Source: Paenibacillus ginsengihumi DSM 21568 (GTDB taxonomy: Bacteria; Bacillota; Bacilli; Paenibacillales; NBRC-103111). From it: a stretch of DNA of 50,975 nt. A model generated the notes under the pieces. That model was not told the origin of the DNA. It saw only the letters and a program-made list of their open reading frames with translations, and searched no databases. The stretch spans positions 1-50,975 of the forward strand of contig NZ_KB905582.1 in the NCBI RefSeq assembly GCF_000380965.1. The letters are read 5' to 3'. The translations under genes were made by a program, and so were the position numbers. Shown here in pieces: positions 44,229 to 50,975 of this stretch (position 1 is its first letter; every line of letters begins with the position of its first letter).

Positions 44229-44415
44229 ATAGGCTTGGAGCAGACAAAGCCGGAGTAAACCAACTGGACAGAACAAAGCTGGAATAAATAGGCTTGAGGC
44301 ATACAAGGACGGAGTAAACAAGTTAGACAGACAAAGCCGGAGTAAACCAGTCGGACCAGACAAGGCCGGAGCAAACAGGCTTGAACCGGGCAAAGGCGCA
44401 GCTAACAAGCTCAAG
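44150..44415 (+). repeat. Tandem array of about nine units, 28-30 bp
   Basis: Units start ACAAAGCCGGARTAAA and alternate between two endings, AGGCTTGAGGCAT-like and CAGCTGGACAGA-like, suggesting growth by dimers. The first units encode the C-terminus of the YqzE-like protein. The last two units (from about 44358) are degenerate. The rest of the gap to 44717 holds no gene I can support, only the minus-strand terminator. Confidence 0.75.
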
Positions 44416-44611
44416 CCAATAAACATGGGGCACACGCTATCCTGATCATTCGAGCCATTCCGTCGGCGAATGCTCCGTATCGAAGGGGCGATCGACGACG
44501 GGGGGCATCGCCCTTCACAGGCGCCTAAACTGGAGCGGACGAACACCGGAACGAGCAAAACGGGTGTGGAACAAGCAGCCCCAACAGCCCCAGTAGGCCA
44601 AATAGCCGTAG

Positions 44612-44697
44612 AAAAAAAGGAAAAGCTTCTCCCCCTGCCAGAGCGAGGCGCTACAGCCGCGTTACGGCAAGGAGCGGGGAAGCTTTTCTATATAGGA
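44612..44697 (-). terminator. Terminator of the exported-protein gene (minus strand)
   Basis: On the minus strand AAAAGCTTCCCC pairs with GGGGAGAAGCTTTT over a long intervening segment and is followed by CCTTTTTTT. It lies just downstream of the gene ending at 44718. Confidence 0.6.
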
Positions 44698-44717
44698 AAG
44701 AGAGAGAGGAGAAAAAC

Positions 44718-45656
44718 CTAAGGGAAAAATGCGCCGGATTCCTGCAGCAGCGAGAACGGGATGAACCGGTCGTCGTCCTGCTGTACCCGGATAAATGCCT
44801 CGCCTCCGGACCAAACCTGGTAGCCGGTTACGGGAAAAGGCACCATAATGCGCTTGCCGAACGGTTCAGTCGTCACGACGACGCGCTGGCCTTCCGCCAG
44901 CCACTCCTTAAGCGTGTCGAAGGGCGGGGCAGCGGGAGGCGTCTTGCCCACCCAGGACAACCGTCCGTATACGTCGAACGGAGGGAGTTGTTCGCTTGCC
45001 GTTATTGTATGAGCCGGCTGGACGTTGGTGAACGGTTTCACCAGTCCTGCAAGGGGTGGCATCGGGTTAGGATGGGCGATGCCGATGGAGTCCAGCGGCA
45101 GCTGCTCGCCTGTTTTGGCGTCAATATAGACGATCCCGGGGACCTGCTGATCTCGGGCGGTGACCTGCCAAACCGCATGCAGCGGGTCCAGATACAGACG
45201 CTCAAGCGTATAATCCGATGAGATAAGTTCCAGCTGCACCAAGGAGCGGTACAGCGTCTGCAGGCTGAACAGCGGGTACGGGCCCAAGCCGTATTCCGTA
45301 AGCCGGTACGTATCCGGGCCTGCGGCGTGGACGACCATGTATCCGATCTCTTGTCCGCCTGACTGGAGCAAAATGATCCATCCGTGCGTTCCCGGACCGA
45401 GCGGCTGGCTTGTCCAGCTCGCTTGCCGCCAAGACTCGAAGCCCGCCTGGGCCGCTACATGTTCGATGAACTGGTTCACCGCTTCGGCCAGCCTGGGAGC
45501 CTGCACGTCGGGCTGTCTGGATTCGGGGAGCTTCTGCTGCACCGCTCTAATGTCTGCGGAGACCGGCTCTTCAAGCGCCGTTCCCGTTGCTGGACAAAGT
45601 CCGAGCAGCATGCCGCCGATGATCGCGACGGCGAGCCCCAGCTTCGATGTGTTCAT
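44718..45656 (-). CDS. Uncharacterised exported protein
   Basis: 312 residues from ATG 45656, preceded by GGCGGTGAATTC; a longer start at 45695 would bury the signal peptide. The N-terminus MNTSKLGLAVAIIGGMLLGLCPATGTALEE is a signal peptide. The mature part has a middle stretch LDPLHAVWQVTARDQQVPGIVYIDAKTGEQLPL that looks like a PepSY-type strand pattern, and a proline-rich region (PFDVYGRLSWVGKTPPAAPPFDTLKEWLAEGQ). I do not recognise the family. It stands alone between yqzE and yqhG, with its own terminator. Confidence 0.65.
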   Translation of the reverse strand: MNTSKLGLAVAIIGGMLLGLCPATGTALEEPVSADIRAVQQKLPESRQPDVQAPRLAEAVNQFIEHVAAQAGFESWRQASWTSQPLGPGTHGWIILLQSGGQEIGYMVVHAAGPDTYRLTEYGLGPYPLFSLQTLYRSLVQLELISSDYTLERLYLDPLHAVWQVTARDQQVPGIVYIDAKTGEQLPLDSIGIAHPNPMPPLAGLVKPFTNVQPAHTITASEQLPPFDVYGRLSWVGKTPPAAPPFDTLKEWLAEGQRVVVTTEPFGKRIMVPFPVTGYQVWSGGEAFIRVQQDDDRFIPFSLLQESGAFFP

Positions 45657-45826
45657 GAATTCACCGCCTGCGTGGAATGAATGCACATTCAGCACTATGC
45701 GGATGTCGGTGCGAATATGCCTTTATTTTAATAGATATGTTTTGAAAAGATTGTTAGAACCTGTAGCCTGTCTGCAAAAACTTTTCCCGAAAATGCGCGG
45801 AGATGGCGCGGCATTCGTCAAGGCTC

Positions 45827-47080
45827 TCACCCGTTCGCGCTGGAAAGGTGAAACAAACCGCAATTGATGGCGGATATTTGCACCCGCGGCCGGTACTGCC
45901 ATTCGATCTCTTCGCGGCGGCCGGTATATTGCGCCTCAATCTCCGCTTTCTGCTCGCTGCTTGCTGCCTTTAGCAGCGGCTCGTAATAGCTGCTGACGCG
46001 ATTCAGCTCTTCCTCCAGGCGAAGCTGCGCTTCCTCGGCCCAGCGGTGATCGTACGTCTTCAGCTTGCGCTCCACATGCTCCTCCAGATACAGCAGGGCG
46101 CGGGGGAGCGTGATGCGGTCGGGCGTCACGTAGATATGGGCGGGAAGTCGCGGCGTCAGCGTCTTGGCGCTCAGCCAGTCGTGAACGTTCTCGCGGATTT
46201 CGGTTGTGCCCATATGGATGCCGAGCGAGTGGATCTCGCTTTTTTTCATGTCGCAGACGAGCTCGACCTTGAAGTTGACGACGAACCAGGTCTCGTAAGG
46301 CACCGTTTGGCTGGCCTTCGGCGATTCAGGCTTGTACGCCTCGAACAGCCGGACGTAACGGCCTTTGCTGCGGGCGGCGGCGAACATTTGCTCGAGCCGG
46401 CGGCTGCCGAAGGTGACTTCATCGCGGGGCACCCGCGCCGTGAAGGAGGTCGGCACGAAGCCGAAATAGCGGCCGAGGATGCTGTCGCCCTGCGGCGCAG
46501 CGCTGGCTCCGGCAGCCGCCGGGCTGCCCGCCGCCGCTGCGCCGTCCGCGGCGCCTGGCTGCTGCGCGCCGCCGGCTGTCGGCGCGGCGCTTGCGGCTGG
46601 CGCAGCTTCCGCGGTCGGCGCAGCTGACGCGCCCTGCGGCATCGCGCCGCCGGGCCCCGCTGCCGCCGCCGAAGCGGCGTCCCGCTGCGCGCCGCCGGCT
46701 GCCGCTGCGCCGCCAGAATGCGGCGCGGCTGCCCCGGCTGGGCTCGGCTGCGCCGTCCCGCCGCCCGCCTGGGCAGCTGCGCCGGGGGCCGGCGGGCCGC
46801 TCGGCCCGGGCGCGGCCGTGCTGACGGCGCCGTACGGCCCCGGCTGCGGCGGGTGCAGCTCGCGGTATGCGTCCGGGTCGAAGATGAACGTGCACGTCAT
46901 CGTTTCGGCCGGTGCGCCTGTCCGTTCGACGAAGCTCCAGTAATACGGGCGGTTCGTCAGCTCCTTGTCGGCGGAAGGCGACAGCTTGACGGTGACGTAA
47001 GCCGGATGCTTCTCCAGTACGTCGCACTGCTCGGCCTCCAGATACCGCAGGACGAATGCCCGGATCTGCTCGGTATTCAT
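45827..47080 (-). CDS. yqhG: YqhG family protein with long Ala/Pro/Gly insert
   Basis: 417 residues. The ATG overlaps the yqhH stop (ATGA), so the pair is translationally coupled as yqhH-yqhG. The family parts are residues 1-78 (MNTEQIRAFVLRYLEAEQCDVLEKHPAYVTVKLSPSADKEL) and about 200-417 (ILGRYFGFVPTSFTARVPRDEVTFGSRRL, FFVVNFKVELVCDMKKSEIHSLGIHMGT-like region). Between them is a 120-residue stretch (about 79-199) almost wholly Ala, Pro, Gly, Gln and Ser; without it the length approaches that of ordinary YqhG proteins. The function is unknown, but the gene usually accompanies the SNF2-type helicase YqhH. Confidence 0.85.
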   Translation of the reverse strand: MNTEQIRAFVLRYLEAEQCDVLEKHPAYVTVKLSPSADKELTNRPYYWSFVERTGAPAETMTCTFIFDPDAYRELHPPQPGPYGAVSTAAPGPSGPPAPGAAAQAGGGTAQPSPAGAAAPHSGGAAAAGGAQRDAASAAAAGPGGAMPQGASAAPTAEAAPAASAAPTAGGAQQPGAADGAAAAGSPAAAGASAAPQGDSILGRYFGFVPTSFTARVPRDEVTFGSRRLEQMFAAARSKGRYVRLFEAYKPESPKASQTVPYETWFVVNFKVELVCDMKKSEIHSLGIHMGTTEIRENVHDWLSAKTLTPRLPAHIYVTPDRITLPRALLYLEEHVERKLKTYDHRWAEEAQLRLEEELNRVSSYYEPLLKAASSEQKAEIEAQYTGRREEIEWQYRPRVQISAINCGLFHLSSANG

Positions 47081-48870
47081 GTTCCGGGGGACACCTCCTG
47101 AACGATTTCGCCGCTGCCGTCCAGAAGCGATTCGAGCCGGGCAGCCTCGCGCGTTTCCTCTTCAAGCTCGCTGCGCGCCTGGGCGAACGTGCGGCCAAGC
47201 TCGTCGAGCTGGCTGCGAATATCGTCGTCGCTTTTGGACGAGAGCAGCAGCTTGGCGATATGGGATTCCAGGCTGGTCTTCTTCTCGATCCGCTCCAGGA
47301 TCGTATCCAGCTCGCCGATGACCATCTCGAACATGTTGATTTTTTCATGCAGCAGCGAGACGATGTGCTCCTCGATCGTGCCGAGCGTCGACAGGTTGTA
47401 TATTTTGACGTCCTGCTGCTGGCCGAGTCGGTGCACCCGGCCGATCCGCTGCTCGACGCGCATCGGATTCCACGGCAGATCGAAGTTGATCATATGGTGG
47501 CAAAACTGCAGGTTGATGCCTTCGCCGCCGGCTTCGGTGGCGACAAGCACCTGCGCCCGGTTGCGGAACAGGTCCATCATCCAGTCCTTCTTGCCCCGGT
47601 TCATCCCGCCGCGGTACGGCACAGCCGAAATGCCGTGCTCCTTCAAATACTGCAGCAAATACTCCTGCGAGGCGCGGTATTCCGTGAAAATGATCGTCTT
47701 GTCGCCGATTTCCTGCAGCAGCTCGATCACCTTCTCCGCCTTGGTGTTGGCTTTGATGCCGCGGATCAGCTCGACGAGCTCCCAAATTTTCGGCCGGAGC
47801 GGCGAATCCTCGGCCGTCTTCTTGAACAGGTTCACCAGCGTAATGAATACGGCGTCCCGGCTGGAGCAGACCTCGCGCTGCAGCGTTACCATGGACAGCA
47901 CGCTGCTGATGTCGCCCCCGGATTCCTCGTAGCGTCCTTTGACGAACTGGGTCACCCCGTCGTAGAGCGCTTGTTCTTCGGGGGAGAGCGTAAGCGGAAT
48001 GTTGCGCACGATGCGCTTGGTGAAGCTGACGCCGCCGTCGCTGCGGCGGTTGCGGATCATCACCTTGGACAGCTCCTGCTGAAGCTGCTCCTCGTTCTTC
48101 GGGATGCGCTTGCCGACGACATAATTCGCCTGAAAGCTGCCCTGGGCTCCGAGCTGGCCGGGCTTGAGCAGCGTGATCAGATTGTACAGCTCCTTCAGAT
48201 CGTTCTGGACCGGCGTCGCCGTCAGCAGCAGGCAATATTTTTTGCGCAGGTCGCTAACGAATTTGTAATTGGTCGTTTTTTTGTTTTTCAGCTTGTGGGC
48301 CTCGTCGATGATCAGCATGTCGTACTCGAGCCCGAGCACGATATCGCGGTGCGGATCGCGCTTCGCCGTATCCATGGAAGCGACGACGATATCGCTTTGC
48401 ACCCACATATACTCCTTCTTTTGGGCGACTGCCGGGATGCCGAATTTCTGGTTCAGCTCGCGCACCCACTGCAGCACCAGCGAAGCGGGCACGAGGATCA
48501 GCACCTTTTTGACCAGACCGCGGATCATGTATTCCTTCAAAATCAGCCCGGCCTCGATCGTCTTGCCGAGCCCGACCTCGTCGGCGAGAATGGCCCGCCC
48601 GCGCATTTCGGTCAGCACCTTTTTGGCCGTATCGATCTGATGGGCCATCGGCACCAGCTGGGGGAGATGCGCCAGGCACTGCAGCTCGTCGAACTCACGG
48701 ATCAATGTCGAGCTTTCGGCCTCGTATGCGAGCCGATACATCGTCCAATCGTCCCAGGGGCCGTTCCTCAGCGCGCGGGCGTGCAGCTCCTCGAACCATT
48801 CCCTGTCAAAATGAAGCTGGACATGCCGGTTCAATGTTTTGATGTGCTCGTTTCGCTCTTGTTGTTGCAT
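47077..48870 (-). CDS. yqhH: SNF2-family DNA/RNA translocase YqhH
   Basis: 597 residues. RapA/SNF2-type ATPase. Walker A is ADEVGLGKTIEAG (K103), Walker B is DEAH at 189-192 (MLIIDEAHKLKN), motif III is LLTATPVQ, and the helicase C-terminal domain has TEYRASQEYLLQYLKEHG, ATEAGGEGINLQFCHHMINFDLPWNP and QRIGRVHRLGQ. A C-terminal coiled region (LERIEKKTSLESHIAKLLL, ARSELEEETREAARLE) follows. The gene is divergent from lipM with a 228-bp gap. Its cellular role is not settled; coupling to YqhG suggests a complex. Confidence 0.9.
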   Translation of the reverse strand: MQQQERNEHIKTLNRHVQLHFDREWFEELHARALRNGPWDDWTMYRLAYEAESSTLIREFDELQCLAHLPQLVPMAHQIDTAKKVLTEMRGRAILADEVGLGKTIEAGLILKEYMIRGLVKKVLILVPASLVLQWVRELNQKFGIPAVAQKKEYMWVQSDIVVASMDTAKRDPHRDIVLGLEYDMLIIDEAHKLKNKKTTNYKFVSDLRKKYCLLLTATPVQNDLKELYNLITLLKPGQLGAQGSFQANYVVGKRIPKNEEQLQQELSKVMIRNRRSDGGVSFTKRIVRNIPLTLSPEEQALYDGVTQFVKGRYEESGGDISSVLSMVTLQREVCSSRDAVFITLVNLFKKTAEDSPLRPKIWELVELIRGIKANTKAEKVIELLQEIGDKTIIFTEYRASQEYLLQYLKEHGISAVPYRGGMNRGKKDWMMDLFRNRAQVLVATEAGGEGINLQFCHHMINFDLPWNPMRVEQRIGRVHRLGQQQDVKIYNLSTLGTIEEHIVSLLHEKINMFEMVIGELDTILERIEKKTSLESHIAKLLLSSKSDDDIRSQLDELGRTFAQARSELEEETREAARLESLLDGSGEIVQEVSPGT

Positions 48871-48993
48871 CCGGCTCCACCCTTTCCCGTCATCTCGGAA
48901 GTGTTAAATATCAGTATGGACGAAAAAGGGCGCTTTCAAACGGCTCCGGAGCAGCCAGAAACGAGGTGCGGCAGCATCTCGGGCGCAATCGGA

Positions 48994-49022
48994 TTGCCTC
49001 CGGAGGCTGCTTCATCTATAAT
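48994..49022 (+). promoter_or_regulatory. lipM promoter with 12-bp palindrome in the spacer
   Basis: TTGCCT (48994-48999), a 17-bp spacer and TATAAT (49017-49022). GCCTCCGGAGGC (48996-49007) is a perfect palindrome spanning the end of the -35 box and the spacer, a possible operator. Confidence 0.6.
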
Positions 49023-49098
49023 GAGAGATAGGAGAACAGGCGGCCCCCGGCAACGGGACTCGCCTTTTTTTCTTCGGATCAGGGCGCAGGAGGGGGAG

Positions 49099-49950
49099 AT
49101 GACGATGGAACAGCAATGGCGTTTTCTTGCTTCGGGGCTTTGTTCCCCGGCTTACAATATGGCGGTGGACGAGGCGATTTTGACCGCGCACAGCGAGGGG
49201 AAGGCGCCGCCGACCGTCCGCTTTTACGGCTGGCAGCCGGCAACGCTGTCGGTCGGGTATTTTCAGAAGGCGCGCGAGGAGATTGACTTCGCGGCGCTGG
49301 AGCGCGAAGGCATCGGCTTCGTTCGCCGGCCTACCGGAGGCCGGGCGGTGCTGCATGACCGCGAGCTGACGTATAGCATCATCGTCTCGGAGCAGTATCC
49401 CGGCATTCCGCGCAGCGTGACCGAGGCGTACCGGGTGCTCAGCGTCGGCCTGCTTCACGGCTTCCGCAGGCTGGGGCTGGACGCGCGAATGGTGCAGCTC
49501 GACACCGGCGAGGAGAAGGCCCAATACGCCTCGCTCGGCTCGGCCGCCTGCTTCGATTCGCCGTCGTGGTATGAGCTCGTCGTCGAAGGCCGCAAAATCG
49601 CCGGCAGCGCGCAAACTCGGGCCAAGGGCGTCGTGCTGCAGCACGGCTCGATCCTGCTCGAGCTGGACGCCGAGCAGTTGTTTCGCCTGCTGCGCTTCTC
49701 GAGCGAGCGCGTCCGCGACCGGATGATGCAGCAGTTTTTGCGCAAGGCGGTGGCGATCAACGACTTGCGCCGGGGGCTCGGTCTTGAGCCTGTGGAGATG
49801 GCGGAGACCGAGGCGGCGTTCCGCGCCGGTATCGCCGAAGGGCTGGAAGCGGGGCTCGAGGAAGGGGAACTGACCCCGTACGAGGCCGAGCTGGCGGACA
49901 AGCTGATGCGGGAAAAATACGATAACGAGGAATGGAACATGAGAAGATGA
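49099..49950 (+). CDS. lipM: Octanoyltransferase LipM
   Basis: 283 residues. It transfers octanoyl groups from acyl carrier protein to GcvH in lipoic acid synthesis. ATG 49099 is preferred (AGGAGG 5 bp upstream); ATG 49105 is possible. BPL/LplA/LipB fold features are SPAYNMAVDEAIL, RRPTGGRAVLHDRELTYSII, the candidate nucleophile C151 in SAACFDSPSWYE, K166 in GRKIAGSAQTR, and GVVLQHGSILL. The C-terminal tail EAGLEEGELTPYEAELADKLMREKYDNEEWN is typical of LipM and not of LplA ligases. In B. subtilis lipM (yqhM) also lies near yqhG/yqhH, which supports the assignment. Confidence 0.92.
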   Translation: MTMEQQWRFLASGLCSPAYNMAVDEAILTAHSEGKAPPTVRFYGWQPATLSVGYFQKAREEIDFAALEREGIGFVRRPTGGRAVLHDRELTYSIIVSEQYPGIPRSVTEAYRVLSVGLLHGFRRLGLDARMVQLDTGEEKAQYASLGSAACFDSPSWYELVVEGRKIAGSAQTRAKGVVLQHGSILLELDAEQLFRLLRFSSERVRDRMMQQFLRKAVAINDLRRGLGLEPVEMAETEAAFRAGIAEGLEAGLEEGELTPYEAELADKLMREKYDNEEWNMRR

Positions 49951-49974
49951 CCTGCGGGCCGTCTTCTTTTTTTG
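49942..49974 (+). terminator. lipM terminator overlapping the gene end
   Basis: AGAAGA (49942-49947) pairs with TCTTCT (49962-49967), extended by GAC/GTC inside, followed by a run of seven T. The left arm includes the last lipM codons and stop. Confidence 0.8.
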
Positions 49975-50047
49975 CGCTGCGCTGCTTGCGGCTCAAAACC
50001 ATGTTCGGAGAACGTCCGGCCTTTCGGATTACGTAAGAGAGTCCGCA

Positions 50048-50135
50048 AATGTTGTATTTTGTACAACAAAAATGAGGGGATAATCCGCCAATGCGGCTCA
50101 ATGTTGCACTTTGTGCAACATTTTGGGGATTTTCC
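50048..50135 (+). repeat. Hairpin-rich intergenic repeat, family B, copy 4 (5' part only)
   Basis: It starts ATGTTGTATTTTGTACAAC and AAAAATGAGGGGAT, then AATGTTGCACTTTGTGCAAC, and breaks off after about 88 bp. The first two hairpins are conserved; the later part is missing. Confidence 0.7.
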
Positions 50136-50220
50136 TATGTGAAGAAACGTTCCCCGCGTTAAAAAAGGGTTGAATCGGGCGGAATTTGATATATTTTAGT
50201 ACACTGCGAAAACCTTCCTA

Positions 50221-50562
50221 GTCTTCTTGCATCAAGTGCTGGCAGCATATCCAACAGGCACGATCACCATGGTGTTAGATAACGCTCGAATTCACCATGC
50301 CAAGTGCTTCAGCCGTTTTGGCGGAACATCCACGACTGACCTTTGTGTGGTCCCGCCGCCCTACAGTCCACAACTCAATCTTGTAGAGGGACTCTGGAAA
50401 TGGCTGAAATCAGATGTGATTAACAATGTGTTCTACTACAGGTCGCGGACATCCGCCGCCATGTGCACGAGTTCATGACGTCCATCATGAAGAAGCCGAT
50501 GGAGATCATTGATCGTTTATGTGTTCGAATGGAATCAGATGACGTATGGGAAGGTTTCTAGT
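50221..50562 (+). pseudogene. IS630-family transposase remnant (C-terminal DDE domain)
   Basis: Recognisable pieces in changing frames: VLAAYPTGTITMVLDNARIHHAK, then (shifted frame) AVLAEHPRLTFVW, then PPYSPQLNLVEGLWKWLKSDVINNVFYY, then (shifted again) VADIRRHVHEFMTSIMKKPMEIIDRLCVRMESDDVWEGF and a stop at 50560-50562. It carries two of the three catalytic acids of the DDE_3 domain (VLDNARIH and the Glu of NLVEGLW). Three frameshifts (near 50305, 50353 and 50442) and the missing N-terminus make it non-functional. Confidence 0.8.
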
Positions 50563-50879
50563 TCAACTTATATAGCACCTCATATGAAGTGAAATACTAA
50601 CTATTTTATGGTCCGAGCTGGCATAGGAATAGAGAAGCGTATCCCTTTCCTCCGACTGTACGACATTTGAGAACGATATTGTTACCAAACAAACTTGATA
50701 AACTTTCAACATGAATTCGGAATGTAGCCTAGCCAAAATCTGAGAGATTCACGTTGTGACAAGGCATTTTCGTCATAAAAAGTTGCCAATTTTTTTGCAA
50801 AATAAACAGGACACTGCAAGCCTCTTGTCAAAGGTTAAACCACCACGAATAACCAACGAGAGGAAGTGTCCCTAGCAAC

Positions 50880-50975
50880 ATGGTACCACAAGCAACGAAC
50901 CATGCGCCAGAACGAAAATCACGCCGCGAACGCCGAATTGAAATTCTTGCGGAGCGTCGCCGAATCAAGCAGATC
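50880..50975 (+). CDS. Start of an unidentified ORF, possibly a transposase, running off the window
   Basis: 32 codons from ATG 50880, beginning MVPQATNHAPERKSRRERRIE and rich in Arg/Glu; no stop before the end. GAGAGG lies 17 bp upstream, inside an inverted repeat (GGACACT 50809-50815 with AGTGTCC 50865-50871; CCTCT 50821-50825 with AGAGG 50859-50863). The basic start and the flanking repeat suggest an insertion sequence, but the family is not recognised. The stretch 50563-50800 shows nothing I can name. Confidence 0.4.
   Translation, partial: MVPQATNHAPERKSRRERRIEILAERRRIKQI

Noticed and set aside
43766-44558. Minus-strand frames of 164-202 residues with repeated YSGFV/LFIPAL text
   Set aside because: They are the reverse reading of the 29-bp array; the opposite strand carries the recognisable YqzE start.

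Overview
The window looks like a chromosome segment of a Paenibacillus-type member of the Bacillota (Paenibacillaceae). The evidence is moderately GC-rich Gram-positive coding sequence with strong AGGAGG-type ribosome binding sites. There are two ATPase-less sugar ABC importers of the LplB/YtcP type next to AraC/YesN-type regulators, and a set of Bacillales genes (yqhG, yqhH, lipM, yqzE, csoR/copA). No rRNA, tRNA or CRISPR array was seen.

Layout. 1-690: 3' end of a group II intron (maturase C-terminus plus domains V/VI) sitting inside a hairpin-rich intergenic repeat, followed by a second repeat family. 697-11318: glycan locus I, with a secreted DUF4838 protein, a YesN/YesM-type two-component system, a three-gene ABC importer and a phytanoyl-CoA-dioxygenase-like enzyme. 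11684-15098: a nitrilase-family amidase and an ABM monooxygenase (overlapping genes), a convergent AraC regulator, and an MFS exporter resembling Fsr. 15104-25387: glycan locus II, with a membrane-anchored AraC regulator divergent from a 1399-residue PL8 polysaccharide lyase and a second ABC importer. Neither importer has an ATPase here, so both probably share a genomic MsmX-type ATPase.

25755-33326: a DUF1232 protein, a 28-unit tandem array, a TrmB-family regulator with an IMPase-like gene (probably one regulon), an NADPH:quinone oxidoreductase-like gene, a nitroreductase and EamA exporter pair, and a divergent MocR-type regulator. 33343-35340: a decaying AT-richer patch with a TrmB relic, a frameshifted alanine/sodium symporter and a truncated AraC regulator. 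35384-40187: copper homeostasis, with csoR, the P-type ATPase copA and a His-rich lipoprotein. Both csoR and copA have a G-tract CsoR operator inside the promoter spacer, but they are separated by about 800 bp of repeats.

40593-49950: housekeeping genes (GNAT acetyltransferase, argS with an attenuator-like leader, yqzE, an uncharacterised exported protein, yqhG-yqhH, and lipM divergent from yqhH). 50048-50975: another hairpin repeat, an IS630 relic and the start of an ORF that may be a transposase.

The most unusual content is intergenic. One hairpin-rich repeat family (five copies) has a copy that is the landing site of the group II intron. A second family has stems that change together between copies. 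Four loci carry tandem arrays, one of which has run into and extended the yqzE reading frame. Several clear operator palindromes lie at promoters (6979, 10384/10451, 17465, 27352/28216, 31895, 35387/36503). No single undescribed defence-type or biosynthetic system was recognised.
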